Shown here: positions 24,470 to 36,700 of the stretch, in pieces
Layout: every line of letters starts with the position of its first letter
How positions within the stretch are numbered: position 1 is the stretch's first letter
From: Chrysomallon squamiferum
Lineage: Eukaryota; Mollusca; Gastropoda; Neomphalida; Peltospiridae
Direction: 5' to 3'
Assembly: GCA_012295275.1 (NCBI GenBank)
Contig: CM022665.1
Span: 25,130,946 to 25,194,945, forward strand
Length of the DNA stretch: 64,000 bases
Made by a program: the position numbers and the translations under genes
The notes under the pieces: generated by a model
Database searches by the model: none
What the model was told of the DNA's origin: nothing
The model's input: the letters and a program-made list of their open reading frames with translations, nothing else

Positions 24470-27400
24470 AAAATGATAAAATGTTCGTTAAGAAACTGTA
24501 ATTAATAATAATAATAATAAGTCTTAGGCTTGTCACATATTTGGTTTGGTTCTTGCATTATTATTATTATTATTATATACATATTTGAGGCCAAGAAATG
24601 ACAGTATTACCAAGGGATTATGAAATGGTTAAAAGCAGTAAATATATGTTTGCATTCTCAATGCAAGCTAGAAGCCTCATACAGATTTATATAATGCAGG
24701 AATAATACATGAGGTTGCAGTTAACAGAGATATAAATAAGTCTGTTTGGAAGCATACAGTTTAGATTTTGGGAATGTATAATGGTTCAAGCTTCACTAAT
24801 AACATTTGTTTATGACACTTACATGTATATTTTTGATTGTTATAGAATATTATGGCAAAAACAAAATTCCAAATATCTAAAATAACTAAATAACTAAGTA
24901 ATAAATAAATAATAAGAAAAATAATAAGAAAATAACATTGAAAAACTAAATTAAATGAAATTTAAAAATTATGGTTATCAGTAACAATTTAAAGGTCTGT
25001 TTTCTTTGATTAATAAAGATAAAAGCCATGCAAGTTTTTTGTTTTATTCATTTTTGTAAACAGATTAAAAGAAAGTGTTATGTAAAAAAGGCATATGATT
25101 GAAAACAAAAACCCATTTAACCAGCTATTTCTAAAATTCCACCACATTTACAACTACACTGAAAGTCTGAAACTAACAATCTACACGAACAGAAAATCAT
25201 AAAGGTTTATTAATGTGTATCATTTGAACAGTGACAGGCAGAATGTACCATTGTGAGTTTTCTAATAACTAGGATGTTAATGCCGATTAATCCTACATGT
25301 GTATCTAAACAAATGTGAATGTGATACTAATGTCAAATCAGTGTAAAAGGAAGATTAATAAATACTTCATTGTTATCTGTGCATTACCAGTTAAATATTA
25401 CAATTGCTATAAATATAGTTTCTTGTAAAATTGGGTTAAATGAATTATCATTAAATATAAAAATTGTTTAGGTTTCTTGGAGAAGTAGATTTTTGTGAGG
25501 CATTAGTTAAATATTAAAATTGAAATATACATGAAGCTTCTTCAAAATCTAGATCAGGAGGATTTCAGAGTAGGTTCAATGTTTGTAACATTAATAAGAA
25601 ATCTGATGAAATATAAAAAATAATTCTTATGTTAATTGTTATTTAAGCTGCTTGTTAATTGTGTTCCCAAACAAAAATCAACAAAAAAGTAAACAGGTTA
25701 GTAGGAACTGTTCATTCTATTTTGAAGCATCTAAAAAGAAAAACCTTAAGTTTAAATGTACTTGTGTCTTTGCAAACAGATCAGTGATAATATTACTATG
25801 TGACATCAGTCATATTGATTTTGTTCTTGACTGTTTTAATAAATGTTAGACTTTTTGGTGGGTTTTTTTCCCGATTAAGTATTTCAGATTTATTTAAATT
25901 TCTGTGTAACAGTAAGATTTAGTACGGATTATAGCTACAAAGAAATCATGGAAACTTTGGTTTGTTTAACAATACCACATCCAAAATACAGAAAACTTTA
26001 GTTGTTTGATTTTTGCAGGCTTATTATATTACAGTTAGACTTTATTATTAGCAAACATTGTTTTTCAGTTACATGAAATTGTAGAAAATTAATTATGGGT
26101 TATCTGTTCACATTAACACATGTACATTGTAAAGAGTATTATGAAAAGAATTGGTCATTGGTTTTTGCCTTCATAATAAATTTAAAAGAAAAATAAGTAT
26201 GTTAATATTAATAAGAGTATTTGTAAAACTAGTAATTAGAAACTATTACACAGAACGTAAATATAATTATTTGAAACAGTAAGAAATAACAAATGATTAC
26301 AAGAGCATATCAGCTGTTTGATAAATCTGTTAAAAGCTTAAACATGCTATAAAGTATAATTAACTTTTTATTAATTTATATTTTTTAACTTTAAGAAAGT
26401 GAGCACTTATTCTGAGATTGTATAAAAGATGGAGGCCAAAAATGCCAATGACTATTTCTTCAGTCTTGTGAGATTTCTGGATTACTTCTATCAAGATGAA
26501 ATATTCAGGCTAATTTGGAAAATACTGAATGTTGGCAAAGCTTTTTCAAAACCTACTACATATATATATATATATATTATGCATACATATATACATACAC
26601 CTATGTCCTAAAAAAGATTCAGTCTGGTTTCAGGCAGATGTCAAAATAATTAGACGTTTGCTCTCTGGGTTATAATTACGGTTTCTTTTTACGAAAGTGA
26701 AATAGTCTGCTGTCTAGTTTTCGTTTTTACTTGACCAGACACATTTGTATTTTCATTACCACAAACACACCTTCATTTACAAAGAGGCGCCAACCTGTTT
26801 ATTGGTCATGACAAAATGAAGACAACTGTGTCTGTTACGTTGCTATAAAAGATGCAAGCTGTTCCCAAGAGTTAATGGTAATATTTTAGTGAAAAAAAAT
26901 AATGCAGGGTAAAATTTAAAAAAAACACAAGAAAAACAAGGGAAGCCATACACATTGTATCCACTGTCACTGGGTTTGATGAGATAACTGTGAAGAGAAT
27001 AAAATAAAAAAACAGAATGATGAAAATGACAACCAACCGAAAAGCAAACAAATAGTACAAAAATACAACATAGTCAAGATTACAGTAAACGTTTTAAAAA
27101 TTTTAACATTTTTACTGACTTTTAAATGAAATAAAAAACTGACTTTGGAAAACAAGATATGTATATATTTTATATTTATACTATTACAAAAAATAGTAAC
27201 TGATAACAAATAAAAAGAAGAAGATGAAAAAAATACACTGTTTAAATTCAAGTATCACAATAGAGAAAGCAATACATTTATCAAACATTCTTTAAAAATC
27301 AAATATTACAACAAAAAAAAGAGAAAATTATACAAAACACTGGACAATAGTAATGTAAATCACAAAAACAATACAGATACAAAACATTTATGAACAATAT

Positions 27401-28599
27401 TTATATTACCCCAAATTTTTAAATATTTCAATAATTTTAAAAATAATACATACTTCTCTTCAGTCCTGCTAATTAGAGCAATTCTGCCATAATCCCAAGC
27501 TATCTTCCTCAGTATAGTAAACAGCAAGAGAAGTACCTAGAAATACACAAATTCAGAGTGAGGTACATTTAATTATTTCAAGCTTTTAGAGCCAAAATTT
27601 GTAAGTTTCCTAATATATATATTTGTATCATAAAAAAACAAATGAATATAAATTAAAATTAATTTAGTTACCAAATTTCATTTTAAATTAAAATTAAAAA
27701 AATAATAATAATTAATGTTTTAAATTATCCAGACATACACTGTTGTTTCATTTATATGTTAAGTTATTGTTTATTAATGTATCTTCATACATTTTATATT
27801 CTTGTTAATGTAATGTTTTTCAATAATTAATATTTAAAATGAGAAATAGTGGTAATGTGCATTTTTTATATATAACAGATTTGTTAGACACAGACATACA
27901 CATACATGTTTACTTGAAGCTTTATTTTTATTACTATACAGTAATTATTTATTCCTGTTTTATATTACTTTTATGATCTACTCTCAACATTAATACTGAT
28001 TTATATATTCATGTATGTTATGAATATTTATTAACAGTATTAATAAGTTGCATGCACCATTAGGAAATAATGAAGGAACAAAATGAATGGATAAATTAAT
28101 TAATAGGAAACAAGCACACAGTTAATAATAACAACAACCATAATAATAATAATAACAATAATAATAATAAAATAGTAATAATGTTGATAAAAATAACAAA
28201 AACAACAATATTTGTGAGGATGAGAGGAATGATGAGGATGATAATGATTAATAGTAACAACAACGGTAATAAAATAAAACATCAGAATACTTAATAACCT
28301 AATCATTCATTTACTTGTCAAATTACTCAATCATGAAAACTGTTTAACATTCTTCTTTATTCCCAGCAAGTCAGTTAACTTTATCCGACAATCCATCTTT
28401 CTGTCTGTCTTAAAAACAACTTGTACTCACCACCCACACAATGATGTTGATGATCAAGTTATCAGGTATCCCAGCATAGTCTGGAGTGAAAGGAGTGAAT
28501 GATGAATTGGATGTCTTGTGAGGATAGCAAGAAGACATGTTGCTTTTGTTTTATATCAGAGTCTGTTCTCAGCAAAATTTTCTAACATTGTTACATCAT
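9175..28599 (-). CDS. TMEM63: TMEM63/OSCA-family mechanosensitive cation channel, complete coding gene (23 exons, 787 residues)
   Basis: The spliced coding sequence (2364 bases) gives a 787-residue multi-pass membrane protein that matches TMEM63 throughout, slightly shorter than the usual 800-830. Order: short extracellular N-terminus, first membrane segment, WDYGRIAL (exon 2), [26 protein letters not shown] (exon 4), [23 protein letters not shown] (exon 6), a cytosolic RRM-like loop (about 205-345) with the CGQLCCC cysteine cluster, [19 protein letters not shown] (exon 12), [43 protein letters not shown] (exon 16), CPLITPFG and the last membrane helices, then a hydrophilic tail. TMEM63 proteins are stretch- or osmotically gated cation channels of the plasma and intracellular membranes. 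All splice sites are GT-AG and all phases agree. No frameshift or premature stop was seen. Subtype A, B or C cannot be assigned; invertebrates usually carry few copies. Confidence 0.95.
9736..9783 (-). CDS. TMEM63: TMEM63 coding exon 22 (48 bases)
   Basis: Encodes [16 protein letters not shown], acidic C-terminal tail. Symmetric phase 0-0. Confidence 0.85.
10438..10490. repeat. (CA)n microsatellite with degenerate CA-rich flank
   Basis: About 26 perfect CA dinucleotides in a TMEM63 intron. The flank to about 10680 is a decayed CA-rich extension. Confidence 0.97.
10788..10817 (-). CDS. TMEM63: TMEM63 coding exon 21 (30-base microexon)
   Basis: Encodes [10 protein letters not shown]. Acceptor GATTCAG is good; the donor GTTGGT is non-optimal. 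Symmetric phase 0-0. Confidence 0.7.
11450..11473 (-). CDS. TMEM63: TMEM63 coding exon 20 (24-base microexon)
   Basis: Encodes [14 protein letters not shown] branch-point-like motif, TATAG acceptor and AAG|GTAAGT donor support it. Symmetric phase 0-0, so it can be skipped without a frameshift. Confidence 0.75.
11600..11790 (+). mobile_element. diverged copy of a molluscan-type SINE (remnant)
   Basis: The stretch contains GTTTACC, then ACCATGACTGGTGTATACC, AAAGGC, then TTTGCTGCTAATCTGAAAAG. These blocks appear in the same order as in a SINE abundant in mollusc genomes (recalled, not searched). The piece lies in the TMEM63 intron 11474-13397. CpG sites typical of young copies are lost, so it is old. 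An inverted echo of the GGTGTATACC block lies at about 12029-12038. Confidence 0.45.
13398..13513 (-). CDS. TMEM63: TMEM63 coding exon 19
   Basis: Residues 669-707: [20 protein letters not shown], the final membrane helix, then [16 protein letters not shown]. Ends in phase 0 at GTGAGT. Confidence 0.94.
14063..14088. repeat. poly-T run
   Basis: About 26 T residues beside TMEM63 exon 18, on the side of its donor site (a poly-A run in the sense strand of the intron). Confidence 0.95.
14114..14281 (-). CDS. TMEM63: TMEM63 coding exon 18
   Basis: Residues 613-669: [19 protein letters not shown], then a membrane helix. Confidence 0.96.
14595..14700 (-). CDS. TMEM63: TMEM63 coding exon 17
   Basis: Residues 578-613: [12 protein letters not shown] and [12 protein letters not shown]. 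Confidence 0.96.
14781..14816. repeat. (AAT)n microsatellite
   Basis: About 12 AAT triplets in a TMEM63 intron. Confidence 0.97.
15122..15284 (-). CDS. TMEM63: TMEM63 coding exon 16
   Basis: Residues 523-577: [20 protein letters not shown] and following helix, among the most conserved TMEM63 segments. Confidence 0.96.
15719..16095. repeat. diverged tandem array, about 100-120 base unit, 3.5 copies
   Basis: Units start near 15719, 15826, 15924 and 16046. Each begins with a variant of GTTATAATTCA, followed by CTGTCACTACTAA, AGTCAAAATAGTGAC and GCACT(C/T). The array lies in the TMEM63 intron 15285-16253. Confidence 0.8.
16254..16310 (-). CDS. TMEM63: TMEM63 coding exon 15 (57 bases)
   Basis: Residues 504-523: [19 protein letters not shown]. 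Short, but both splice sites and phases fit. Confidence 0.94.
16636..16687. repeat. (CA)n microsatellite
   Basis: About 25 CA dinucleotides in a TMEM63 intron. Confidence 0.97.
16888..16974 (-). CDS. TMEM63: TMEM63 coding exon 14
   Basis: Residues 475-504: [18 protein letters not shown] and ILPSLGLTS. Confidence 0.95.
17152..17230. repeat. (AAAT)n microsatellite
   Basis: AAAT repeats, becoming interrupted (ACAT variants) towards the right. Confidence 0.95.
17694..17800 (-). CDS. TMEM63: TMEM63 coding exon 13
   Basis: Residues 440-475: [20 protein letters not shown] then the HWTK loop. Confidence 0.96.
18193..18346 (-). CDS. TMEM63: TMEM63 coding exon 12
   Basis: Residues 388-439: [18 protein letters not shown] and FFLTTPSII, a highly conserved pore-region helix. 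Confidence 0.96.
18990..19115 (-). CDS. TMEM63: TMEM63 coding exon 11
   Basis: Residues 346-388: ends [14 protein letters not shown], the conserved pre-membrane motif. Confidence 0.95.
19602..19735 (-). CDS. TMEM63: TMEM63 coding exon 10
   Basis: Residues 302-346: [11 protein letters not shown] then [10 protein letters not shown], the last strand of the cytosolic RRM-like fold. Donor GTTAGT. Confidence 0.95.
20161..20187. repeat. poly-T run
   Basis: Twenty-seven T residues in a TMEM63 intron. Confidence 0.95.
20305..20431 (-). CDS. TMEM63: TMEM63 coding exon 9
   Basis: Residues 259-301: [11 protein letters not shown] and the cysteine-rich [12 protein letters not shown] cluster typical of animal TMEM63. 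Confidence 0.95.
20974..21054 (-). CDS. TMEM63: TMEM63 coding exon 8
   Basis: Residues 232-259: [20 protein letters not shown], the second strand and helix of the cytosolic domain. Confidence 0.94.
21217..21290 (-). CDS. TMEM63: TMEM63 coding exon 7
   Basis: Residues 208-232: [12 protein letters not shown], the first beta strand of the RRM-like cytosolic domain. Confidence 0.93.
21507..21533. repeat. (CA)n microsatellite
   Basis: Thirteen CA units, preceded by imperfect CA-rich sequence from about 21420. Confidence 0.95.
21565..21673 (-). CDS. TMEM63: TMEM63 coding exon 6
   Basis: Residues 171-207: [20 protein letters not shown] membrane helix, then the charged entry to the large cytosolic loop. 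Confidence 0.95.
22143..22194 (-). CDS. TMEM63: TMEM63 coding exon 5 (52 bases)
   Basis: Residues 154-171: [16 protein letters not shown], the extracellular loop. Both phases (1 in, 2 out) match the neighbours. Confidence 0.93.
22483..22622 (-). CDS. TMEM63: TMEM63 coding exon 4
   Basis: Residues 107-154: [14 protein letters not shown], then a membrane helix ending [10 protein letters not shown]. All are strong family hallmarks. Confidence 0.95.
23358..23486 (-). CDS. TMEM63: TMEM63 coding exon 3
   Basis: Residues 64-107: cytosolic linker ending [15 protein letters not shown], close to the family's conserved 'GFxSWL' region. The preceding intron (23487-27453) is the longest in the coding part. 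Confidence 0.93.
23951..23981. repeat. (AAT)n microsatellite
   Basis: About ten AAT triplets in TMEM63 coding intron 2. Confidence 0.95.
24431..24468. repeat. (GT)n microsatellite
   Basis: About 19 GT units in TMEM63 coding intron 2. Confidence 0.97.
27454..27536 (-). CDS. TMEM63: TMEM63 coding exon 2
   Basis: Residues 37-64: rest of the first membrane helix and the conserved WDYGRIAL motif. Acceptor CTAG, donor GTATGT, ends in phase 2. Confidence 0.93.
28431..28538 (-). CDS. TMEM63: TMEM63 coding exon 1
   Basis: The ATG at 28536-28538 starts [11 protein letters not shown] and leads into the first membrane segment (LIINIIVWV). It encodes residues 1-36, ends at GTGAGT, phase 0. The same exon continues upstream as 5' UTR to an acceptor at 28600-28602. 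Confidence 0.92.
28539..28599 (-). other. TMEM63: TMEM63 5' UTR segment in the first coding exon
   Basis: A TTTTCAG acceptor precedes this 61-base stretch, implying at least one non-coding exon further upstream (higher coordinates). Confidence 0.55.
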
Positions 28600-31500
28600 C
28601 TGAAAATAGCAATAGACCTAGATATATATATATATGTATGTATGTGTATGGTGAAATATGTACCACAATTTTCCTTACATATAACATTTTTAAATAAATA
28701 AATAAATAAATAATATAGTTTATAACATTAAATAATTTACCATTATAATGCTTGCAATATCACCATTAACTTGATCCCTTTTACAATCTATTCTTCTGCT
28801 AATATTTAAGTGATGTGTTTTGTTTGTTTTAAGTACAGAATGTGTTTTCAAATGTAATGTAGTCTATCCATGAATGATATCTATATTAATTTACACAAAA
28901 ACTAGTTTGTAATAAGTGGAATTTTATTTTGTTTTGTGTTTTTCTCATCCTAGTAAGTTCTGATTTAATAAACCTGAACTTTTAAAATACAAAGTGTTCT
29001 AATGACACTGAATTTCAGATACTGTTTTAAATTATTTTCATACAGTAAATGATTAATCCAATATACAGGTCAAGATGACTTGGCAATGTGCCTGTACCTC
29101 AAGGCCTAACACATATCATAATATACATTATGTGTTTGTACATGTCTATTGACTGCACCTGTCCCATAACTCAACCTGACAGCATTCTCTATTTATTTTC
29201 ACGTTTAGTTCCTTTTGAAGACATCAAGATTATACATTAATGCCATTAGTTTAGACTTCCTAAATCTTATTTATAACTTTTTTTTTCAATTGCTACTTTC
29301 TTAGTTATTCCCTTAAAGATACAAATAAATTATATCTGCATGCAAGCATGTATTTGTAAAAGCATAAAAAATAAGGATGAAACAAATTGTTTTTTCTAAT
29401 TCTTTTATTTCTTTGTGTTATTTCTTTTTTAATGTTAGAAAAATGCACTAGAATGTCTGAGTTAAAAATCATTATTTATATAAAAAAAAAAAAAGTATAT
29501 CATTATTTAAAAATTAAAATTAAAATAGCCATGACAGTCGACCCTATCATTAAAACTCTGCTCAGTTCTTAATCTGTAAATCTTTTTAATCATTGTCAAT
29601 ATTAATAATTTAAAAAAAAATATTTTTCCCAAAATATTTTACTAATTAACAAATGAAAAAAAAACAGAAAAAGGTTCAGAGTAAAATTACTATGAATACT
29701 ACTTTTCTTTATCAGATTTTTTATTTTAATTTATTTTCTCCTTTTCTTTTTTGCCAGTTATTTTATTGCATGGTATATTACACAGGCCTGTTAAAAAAAA
29801 TACACAAATGGAACTGACCAATTTTTAAAAAACAATTTTATATCTTATACTTATATTAGTTTTCTTTATTTCTTTTAAAAGCATTCATATATATTTGTAT
29901 ACGGTTTGTGTAAATATTATGGAGGATATTTGTAAACAGTGACACAGAAACTATGAGAACGGACCACCTGTCCAAGGTCAGACAGACACACACTGTTAAC
30001 AGAAATAGGTTATCAACACAATAAGTAACTTCACACAGATAGCAGAGTTTATAATCTACTTTGATCTAATTCCAGATTATTTATTTACTGTATAAACAAA
30101 CATGTGTGTGAGCATTCTGTGCTTTCTGTGTTTGTATATGAGTGGAGATGGGTGTTTGTGTACAACCGTTTTATATATATATATATGCATGCATGTTTGT
30201 TTAGGTAGACGTGCACATGACTATTTCTGTGCTTTTGTGTGAGTGTATGTACATGTATGCATGTATGTGCATTTGTGTATTTGCAAGTGCATGCATATAT
30301 GAATATGTGTCTGTCTGTGTGTGTTAAGATAATAATTAAAAACATGATTCAGTACTACAGAATTAAGCTGAAGAGAGGAATACACAAAAAGGTAATATAG
30401 TGACATATCTGCAAGAATGTAAACACATACACAGATGCTTACATGTATGAGAGAGACAGAGAAAGAGTGAAAGAGAGAGAAGAAAATGTTACTGTAATTA
30501 TAAAAAAAAAAAAAAATTATGAAGAAACCTTCTAATCACAAATCTTGCAAAAGCCTATTGAGATCATAGGACCATGTTTTACTTCACACCAGAAACAGTG
30601 AGAACAAACATTTGTTGGCTACAGTAGCTGTATAGGTAGAAATACTTGCTGAATAGAACACTGCAATCAATACAGTGGTTGAGAATGATGCTGTTTATCT
30701 CAGTCTGTCTCAGTGTTTACTTGAGGATTTCTGCTTCACATTTCTATTAAACCCTGAATACCAGTGTGTTATCACAGTAATTAGCATGCACTCTCAAGTT
30801 TGGAATCTTGCTGAAAGCATTTTTATTATTTTTTTTTTTTTTTTTTTTAAATTTATTTCTTTTTAATCATCATATATTTACCTATTTTTTAATATTATTA
30901 TTATTTCATTAATTACATACTTAATATTTTATTTTTGTTTAATGACTAATTTTCATTACCATCATCATTTCTTAACATCTAATATTCTAAAAAAAAAAAA
31001 AAAAAAAAAAACCAACAACATTCTTCATTTGCAAATTTGATAGAACAAGGTAATGATTTTGTGAACAAAATCGAATCACAATGACATCATGTTGTTAGGT
31101 TTTATAAATCTACTTGCCTATCAGTACAGATCTGATACCAAAGCATGAAATTAGCAAGCTAAAATCTCAAAAGAATGTTTGCTGAAATTGTTTGACTCTT
31201 CACTCAGATATGTTAAATAACACTATACAGCATCTGTGTAACATAAACAGTTATGATCCTATTATTCAGTTAAACAGTTATTAACAGTAATTGTCAGAGA
31301 CTGTTTGGTTGTTGTTGTTTCGGTTTTTTTACTGGGTGTTCAGCTGTTGAACAACAGACTTTTTAATGACCAGAACTGGCTGAATATAAATGAGATTTTT
31401 AAACATGCAGCATAAACTTGAGATAAATGTAGCAGAAATGTAATTTTGTAATAAATAAGAGTCAGCTTAATAACTGTTATACAAAAACTCATGGAAAATA

Positions 31501-33667
31501 CAATCCTCAGTAATTCAGTAACATATTATATATAATTATGGTGAAGGTCCGTACAGTTGGGGGAAAAAAAAGAGAAACCCACTGCCACTCTATGATGAGT
31601 TACTCTTTTTTTAATAGCTGCAATGAATCTTTTATATGAATTTTCTCACAGACACAAAAGCATATAATTATATTACAGGACACACAATAATGCATGCAGG
31701 CCCTTACATAAGCTCATTTTATATGCAAGTTTTGCCAGCAAACATACAGACAAAACATGAGCACACAAGCAGAAAACCCACCACACACACAAAAAGTTTT
31801 ATTGAAGTTTGTAGCTAGCCATTATTAATTCAAGACATGTACAAGCAGTTTAAAGGTGAAGGTTTGTCTTTTGCAGATCTATGGTTCTACTCACTATTCA
31901 TCTCACTCCCTGGAGTACAATTTATTTTCTCATTTATTTAACATACGCTCCAGTGAAAGAGGACACTAATAAATAGAAAATTTCTAATGAAAGGTGTTGA
32001 TCAATACTGCAGGTCAAGGTGATACGAAACTGTGTCACAGTGTTACCAGTTGTTTACCAGACAGAGGTATGAATGTTGATTGATATTTAGTATTTAAACG
32101 GTACAGTGTCAAATTATCTAGCTGTATGTTACACAGTCTGCAAAATTCCTGAAACAGCTGAAAATAATTTTTTACTGAGTAGATAACTACTTTGTCAAAC
32201 ATTTGATTTTATTTTTCTGGTTAAACAACAAAATTAATATTTACTCAATACATGGTCCATTTTGGAATATTGTTCACCATTTCTGTGATTACTTCAAAGT
32301 TGACTTGTATATGTTATAGAGGTGCTGAATAAAATGTCTTTCGTTGTTTTTTTTTTTTTTTTTTTTTTAATTACAAAAATAAATTTGAAAACAATAAATA
32401 AAATTTGTTTAAAAAGTTAAAAATAAAAGAAGAAGAATTTTTGTATTTATTTAAACATTCAGTTATTCAGTTAAATTTAGATGTACCCAGAACCAGATAC
32501 TTAAAGTAAAAAAAATGTTTAAAAAAATGTGTATGTCATATTAACTCTGTGTACTTTGTAAACTTACAATATATCCTTCAGTATTTAACTTTAAGCTTTT
32601 TCATTAATTAAACTGACGGTAAATCTGGGTCCATTATTTATTTTGTTTTTTAATAATGCTCAAACATTAAATAATACTTAAACTAAAAAGTATAGTCTTG
32701 GGCACACGTAATACTTTGATTTATTGCACATATAAAGAAACCTGGAAGAAAAACGTAAGTAATTTAAATAAGCACAAATAAATTTTACACAAACTTCAAA
32801 AGTTCTGTGCTTTTTTTTTTTAAAATTTAAAAACAAAAAACAAACAAAGGTGTTTGTATCTAAATATATATTATAAAAAAAAAAAAAAAAACTATAACTA
32901 ATAAACAAATAAATAAAATAACAAACAATAATTAAGTAAATAAAACTAAAGACTATGGAATACAACAATTTTAAAAGGTCTGTTTCGACACTACATCTGT
33001 TACACTTTCTGTAAAGTGGAATTTAAATTTATATAAAATATTTGCACACACAATCACCTGAACATCACATGATTAAATATTAACAATTATAAGTTAATAT
33101 ACGTACATATAATGAATATAGTATTTACATTTCCAAAATGATTCCCAACACTGATGCCATTGCCTGGCACCACCATCCATATTCCAGCAATTTTGATGAA
33201 TTTATACATCAGTATTGATTCATTTATTTTTAGACATAAATGCATAAAATTATTACATCGCATATCAAAAGGTCACAGTTTTGGTATTTGCTAACAAAAT
33301 GTAATGTCAAAAGTATGCCTCCATTTATTTTAGTACTCATGTTTAACTAAGACTAAATGCCACAGATGATTAAAGAAAAGCCTTTATAACATATAGAAAG
33401 ATCAATATTTTTTTTCATTTTTTTCACTGAACAGTGATAAAAGCTTTACTTTTACACCTATTGACTTCATCACTGTCAACCAAATTTCTTCTAACATAGA
33501 TACAGCATGAATGTTTTTTACAATATAAATGGAATCATTTCAGTGTGATGGGAGATTTTATTATATTTTATTTTATATTTATTTTATTTTGCAAAAATGT
33601 TTGTGTGATTTTTCTGAACAGTTTAAAAACTATTTATTTAAAAGATTCAGATAACAATAATAATAAT

Positions 33668-33669
<2 letters not shown>

Positions 33670-33712
<43 letters not shown>
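33670..33712. repeat. (AAT)n microsatellite
   Basis: About 14 AAT triplets. Confidence 0.97.
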
Positions 33713-36700
33713 CTGCCTTTGTGATACAATATATCTTTATAATGTTACTAACACTGAAATATAAATCAGTGGTAAAGAAAAACTGACTGAGGAATAAATT
33801 ATTAGCCAGGATGAATTCTCATCTACACTAACAATGAATAATATCTGATTTATTTATTCAACACTTTTATGAAGTTCAAGTAATGGCAATACTGCAAAAA
33901 TTATTTTTAAATCTTAAACAACTGGTAAAATATTCTGAAGTGTCATTGAATAATATAAGTATTTTCAGTACTGCACAACACGGTAGTTTTCAGTACACAT
34001 GTCACATTTTAACATTATTGATTTTGTGTAATCACAGATTAACCTCCATTGATTACTTTACTTACTGACACACACCTCAACATGAAAGCAACACAAATAA
34101 AAATGCTGGAGATATAAAAAAGAAAGAAAAAATAAAGAAAACAATTACAAATTTACTGTTTTCAACATGTAATAAATACTTAAATAGGACAACATATCAG
34201 TGTTAATAATTATAAGATTATTTAGCTGTTATCAAGACAAAGAAATATCATTTTAAAAAATTATTCTGTAAAGTGTAAAGCCATTAAAAATGATGCAAAG
34301 ATAAATATTTTCATTTCTCATACGTAAAAGATCAGGTGTTTACAGTGTTTTAAAAGAAATAAAATAAGGCCTGATATAATTATAAGTACTTAACATGCTA
34401 TCATCCATGGGATTTACAAAAGCCTGCTGTGGGTCCTTCATCTACTAAATTTGTATGTCATTATAGATCAATCTCCTACTAAACACATTAGTTACTTATA
34501 TGTCAGATCCATGACCCTGAAGGTGAGACGACAGAAATTAGCTTTTATTCAGAGGACAATTACAAAGTGACAGAAATCACTCATCATTAGCAAAGAAAAG
34601 CTGTAACAAAACCTACAGTATTTTCATTTCACTCCTCAAGAATATAACAATACATTTAATGAAATAACCAAGTGCTGTTTACTGCTGCTAATTACTGAGG
34701 TGTGATGTGATAACTCAATCTGCATAAATGTGAAGAATGTGATAACGAAACAAACACATTAGCTGAAACTGGTGAAGTATCTGTTTTCACAATCAATCGA
34801 TTTATATTGCAATCCATTTGCCATTATCAATTGCATGAGGGCAGCAAATAAGGCTAGCATCAATTTGTAGCTTAGGGCTTTATTGTTTGCTTTTATGATC
34901 AATGGAAAGACAAATCTCTGGTTGATTAATAACAGAAGCACAACTTGAGAATTATGAATTTTTTATTTTGTGTGTCTGCGATAACAGAAGGTCACTTCTG
35001 TAGTCGTTCATGCATCCATGACAACCAAATATTGCATTAGGGGTTCCAATTACGAGAACAAATTGTCTGTTACATCGATATTAGACCATATGGGTGAAAT
35101 CTCAATTTAACATCATTTAGAATTTTTCTGATCATTTCTTCTTTAGTTTATTTTGTGTTTTCTTATTCTTCTTCTTTTTTTTTTCTTTCTTTTTTTTTTT
35201 TTTTTTACAAAATATTATAATTGCTGTTGTTAATATTGTATTCAGATTCATAAAGAATAAGATATTTTAATATTGTGTATAAATTAAATTATCATATAAA
35301 AGACCATTTTGTACAGAAACAATGGACTATGACATGAATTAAAGCTGATCTATTTTTGACACAAATAATTTCTATGCAATTTACAGCAATTTCTTTAAAA
35401 TGAAAATAAAATATGAAGAATAATACATAGTTTATAGTTATTTTCAATGTTCCAATATATCACAAATCTGACAGAACAAAGCATTCCTGTTATAAAGATT
35501 AAGCAAACCCTGACAAATATTCTAACTTGAACTAATTTTGTAGAAAAGTCAGTTATTTCAAATGAAGTTCAGTCAATATCACATTAATATTTTAGATGAA
35601 AACATAATCATTTTCATGTTATTTTGAGATTGTTAAAGTCTGTATTAGTCTCACTTGTTCATGAATATAACATTTACAATCTGTTTTCATCAATAGATAA
35701 TATACAAATCATTACTTGCTTCAAATCTCAAGTGCCATACTTGCATTAAAAAACATGATAAAAATATATAAAAATAACTGCAAAACTAAATTAAAACATT
35801 GCACAAAGTAAACATGAATACCCATTAGTTACTGTTCAGTTGCAATTAATTTTAAATATTATGAAAAAACAGTCTGGAAATTCTAATGTAAAATGTACAC
35901 TTAATTTTATACCTTTTCTGTGAAGAGTTATTAAAACACCATATGTTGCTTAATATCCTTTAATATATCATTCTGTATGGTACGACATATAACTATATAT
36001 AATTATTAGATCACAATCAGGTTTATAACAAATGATGTTATACATCTTTAATCATTTCAGACAACATGGAGAGCAACATATTTAAAATTTCCATTTACTA
36101 GGTATTGATGAGCAGGTTTTACATAATACGTGAAGATTATCTATCTATATGATAAAGATTATATAAATGTTTAGTGATGAAACGAAACAGGAAAAACAGC
36201 GTTTAGATAACAAACTGTAACATGGTTTGACACAGTCAAAACAGGACTCATATATGATAGTTATGATGCATTCTTTTAATTTTTTCTTTCTTCTTCTTTT
36301 TTGTTGTTATAATTTTTTAAGTTTTGGGCAAGATACATAAATGTTTTTCTATGCATATACCATGCAATACAAATTAAATTATATTAGAAATGATGTACAA
36401 AAAAACAAACAATACAACAACATGTATATTAATTTACCATCATAGAACATTACAGTTACGTTTGAGAAAGATGAATATTAAGCATACAGTGCAACAAATA
36501 CATTTGTACTTACACAAAAATAATAACAAAACTGCAAGCCTGACATAAATTATAAGTTGTCATGACTTGATTGAACTTGTATCTCCATACCAAGGAGCCA
36601 CTGAGGTGATGTTAATTATTTCCTGTGTTGGAAGATCACCGAAATGTCTTCAATAATGCATAGCATTGTAGGTCTCTGGACAGACTATACCTCTAACTTA

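Larger units (their letters stand above)
23487..27453 (-). other. TMEM63 coding intron 2, 4 kb
   Basis: Longest intron in the coding part. It holds two microsatellites and a small CpG-bearing patch (about 26610-26870). No further TMEM63 exon was recognised in it. Confidence 0.7.

Noticed and set aside
26429-26611. Plus-strand frame beginning [16 protein letters not shown] with a TATAAAAG-like motif 5' of it
   Set aside because: The N-terminal 40 residues look protein-like, but the frame soon enters an AT microsatellite, has no donor and sits in a TMEM63 intron. Kept only as a curiosity.
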